This document shows positions 5,813-6,800 of a stretch of 6,800 nt of DNA, in pieces. The translations under genes and the position numbers were made by a program. Each line of letters starts with the position of its first letter. Within the stretch, counting starts at the first letter, position 1. Source of the DNA: Actinomycetota bacterium (GTDB lineage Bacteria; Actinomycetota; Rubrobacteria; Rubrobacterales; Rubrobacteraceae); NCBI GenBank assembly GCA_020200675.1, contig JAIVIG010000344.1:1-6800 (forward strand), in the 5' to 3' direction. The notes beneath the pieces were generated by a model, which was not told the origin of the DNA, ran no database searches, and saw only the letters and a program-made list of their open reading frames with translations.

Positions 5813-6800
5813 CTACGCGTAGCGAGCCCGGTCACACTGCCAGCGCCCGATGTGTGCCAAAGAGTGCTCCACTCCGATTCTCTCCCTGAACTTCGCCTTT
5901 CCCTCCGGTGTTCGCTGGCGCTCTCTTAGCTCCGCGAGCAACCGCTCGTCGGGGTGGATGCTTACGCTCCTGCCGCCTCTCTTGCTCTTGGTGCAGCGCT
6001 CCCGCAAGGGACACCGAGCACACGTCTTCTTGGGAAAACGCACTATCCCGCTGGGCTCGAAGGGCATCGAAACCCCCGCCGGGCAGCGCAACAACCCTCT
6101 CTCCCAGTCGAGCTCGAAGGTGCTCTTGGGGTAAAGCCCCGTGGCGTTGCGCACTCGCCAGGCCTTGCAGTACACCTCAAGCCCTTCCGGCCGCTCCCTC
6201 ACCAACTCGCTGGAGAGGTACGCTCGGTCGTCTATGTGCACCTCCAAAAGCTCGGCGTCGGGCTGGCGGGCGAGGTCCCATAGGATGTCTTCGCTAACGG
6301 AGGCTTCCGGCGCGTTGGCCGGCGTGAGGCCCACCGCTCTTACCAACCCCGTTTCCAGGTCACGCAAGACGTGGCGCTTGTAGCCATCGAAGCGCGCGCT
6401 CTTGTTCTTTCTGCCGTGGCGCATCTGGGGGTCCTTCACCGACACCACCCGCTCGCGCGCCACGCCCCGGATCAGCTCGGGCGCCTCGCCGGGCGCCTCC
6501 TTTACGTCTTGCTCGCGCACGCGCCGGGCGATCCCGATCGTCGCCTCGGCGGCTTCGTCTTCCGGGTGACGCTCCAGATACTCCTCCACGGCCTCAAGCG
6601 CCCCGAGCACCCGCCCGAGCGCCAGCGCTCGCTCCCGTGGGTCATCCCAATCACAGTCCAAAACTGCCTTGAGGCTCCTCGTATCTGCAACCACCGACGC
6701 TGCTCCGGCTTCCTCGGCTACCTCCGCCAGCCCCCGCCCCTGCTGGCGGCAGATCACACCCAGCGCTTTCTTTAGGGCGTGTCCTAGTAGGTTGTAATAC
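5813..6800 (-). CDS. IS1182-type transposase (DDE), partial at the right window edge and frameshifted at the C-terminus
   Basis: A minus-strand DDE transposase whose frame is still open at the right edge (YYNLLGHALKKALG is encoded upstream of the GTG at 6757). The true start and N-terminal DUF772-like part are therefore outside the window and the GTG is internal. Counting from that GTG: LDCDWDDPRERA (33-44), a long acidic helical region, EMRHGRK-like QMRHGRKNK (111-119), FDGYKRHVLRD (123-133), LTPANAPEASV (144-154), HIDDRAYLSS (174-183) holding a catalytic Asp, CPAGV (225-229), the zinc-finger-like C-x2-C-x5-C cluster in CARCPLRERC (246-255), and RIGVEHSLAHIGRW (293-306) with the catalytic Glu297. 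The first catalytic Asp should lie in the missing N-terminus. TAG at 5813-5815 cuts the protein short; the remaining residues are in another frame. Terminal inverted repeats are not visible. It is probably inactive. Confidence 0.9.
   Translation of the reverse strand, partial: YYNLLGHALKKALGVICRQQGRGLAEVAEEAGAASVVADTRSLKAVLDCDWDDPRERALALGRVLGALEAVEEYLERHPEDEAAEATIGIARRVREQDVKEAPGEAPELIRGVARERVVSVKDPQMRHGRKNKSARFDGYKRHVLRDLETGLVRAVGLTPANAPEASVSEDILWDLARQPDAELLEVHIDDRAYLSSELVRERPEGLEVYCKAWRVRNATGLYPKSTFELDWERGLLRCPAGVSMPFEPSGIVRFPKKTCARCPLRERCTKSKRGGRSVSIHPDERLLAELRERQRTPEGKAKFRERIGVEHSLAHIGRWQCDRARYA

Noticed and set aside
5907..6300. Plus-strand open frames opposite the transposase as possible separate genes.
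   Set aside because: No recognisable motifs or ribosome sites; the transposase on the other strand accounts for the conserved coding signal.
6773..6790. TAGGGCGTGTCCTAG looked like an insertion-sequence terminal repeat truncating the transposase at 6757.
   Set aside because: The transposase frame stays open through it to the window edge (YYNLLGHALKKALGVICRQQ), so it is coding sequence of the same gene.

Overview
The window looks like chromosome from a high-GC Gram-positive bacterium. The best guess is a deep-branching actinobacterium of the Rubrobacter type. This rests on the high GC of third codon positions, frequent GTG and TTG starts, strong GGAGG-type ribosome sites and the flavour of the encoded proteins. 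It is recognition from the sequence, not a database result.

Left part (1-3572), an intact core block. An ITPA-like XTP/dITP pyrophosphatase (rdgB) lies on the minus strand, 65 bases from a divergent plus-strand operon of three tightly packed genes: an unrecognised acidic 199-residue protein (697-1296), a fold-type I PLP aminotransferase of the LysN/MocR-like group (1300-2610), and a D-alanine--D-alanine ligase family ATP-grasp enzyme (2616-3572). Gaps are 3 and 5 bases, so the three are almost certainly co-transcribed. The ligase keeps its substrate-site residues, but the usual E-x-N magnesium motif reads D-x-K. That makes this operon the most interesting intact candidate for an unusual biochemical function.

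Middle part (3573-4872). An 89-base spacer with hairpins leads to a class I SAM-dependent methyltransferase. Its real N-terminus (a YGEDLAYIHDVGF segment) sits in a different reading frame from the catalytic domain, so there is an indel between about 3722 and 3737. A convergent small GYD-domain protein follows on the minus strand, with an excellent ribosome site and, about 140 bases upstream, a TATAAT box beside an 18-bp dyad.

Right part (4873-6800), a decaying accessory region on the minus strand. An IS1182-type transposase enters from the right edge (its N-terminus is outside the window), loses frame about 23 residues before its C-terminal end, and that end runs without a stop or visible IS terminus into the C-terminal half of a cysteine-rich protein. 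The latter is itself frameshifted by one base in a C-tract. At least three frame disruptions fall in about 2.1 kb here, against none noticed in the first 3.6 kb. I see no tRNA, rRNA, CRISPR array, or defence or toxin module.
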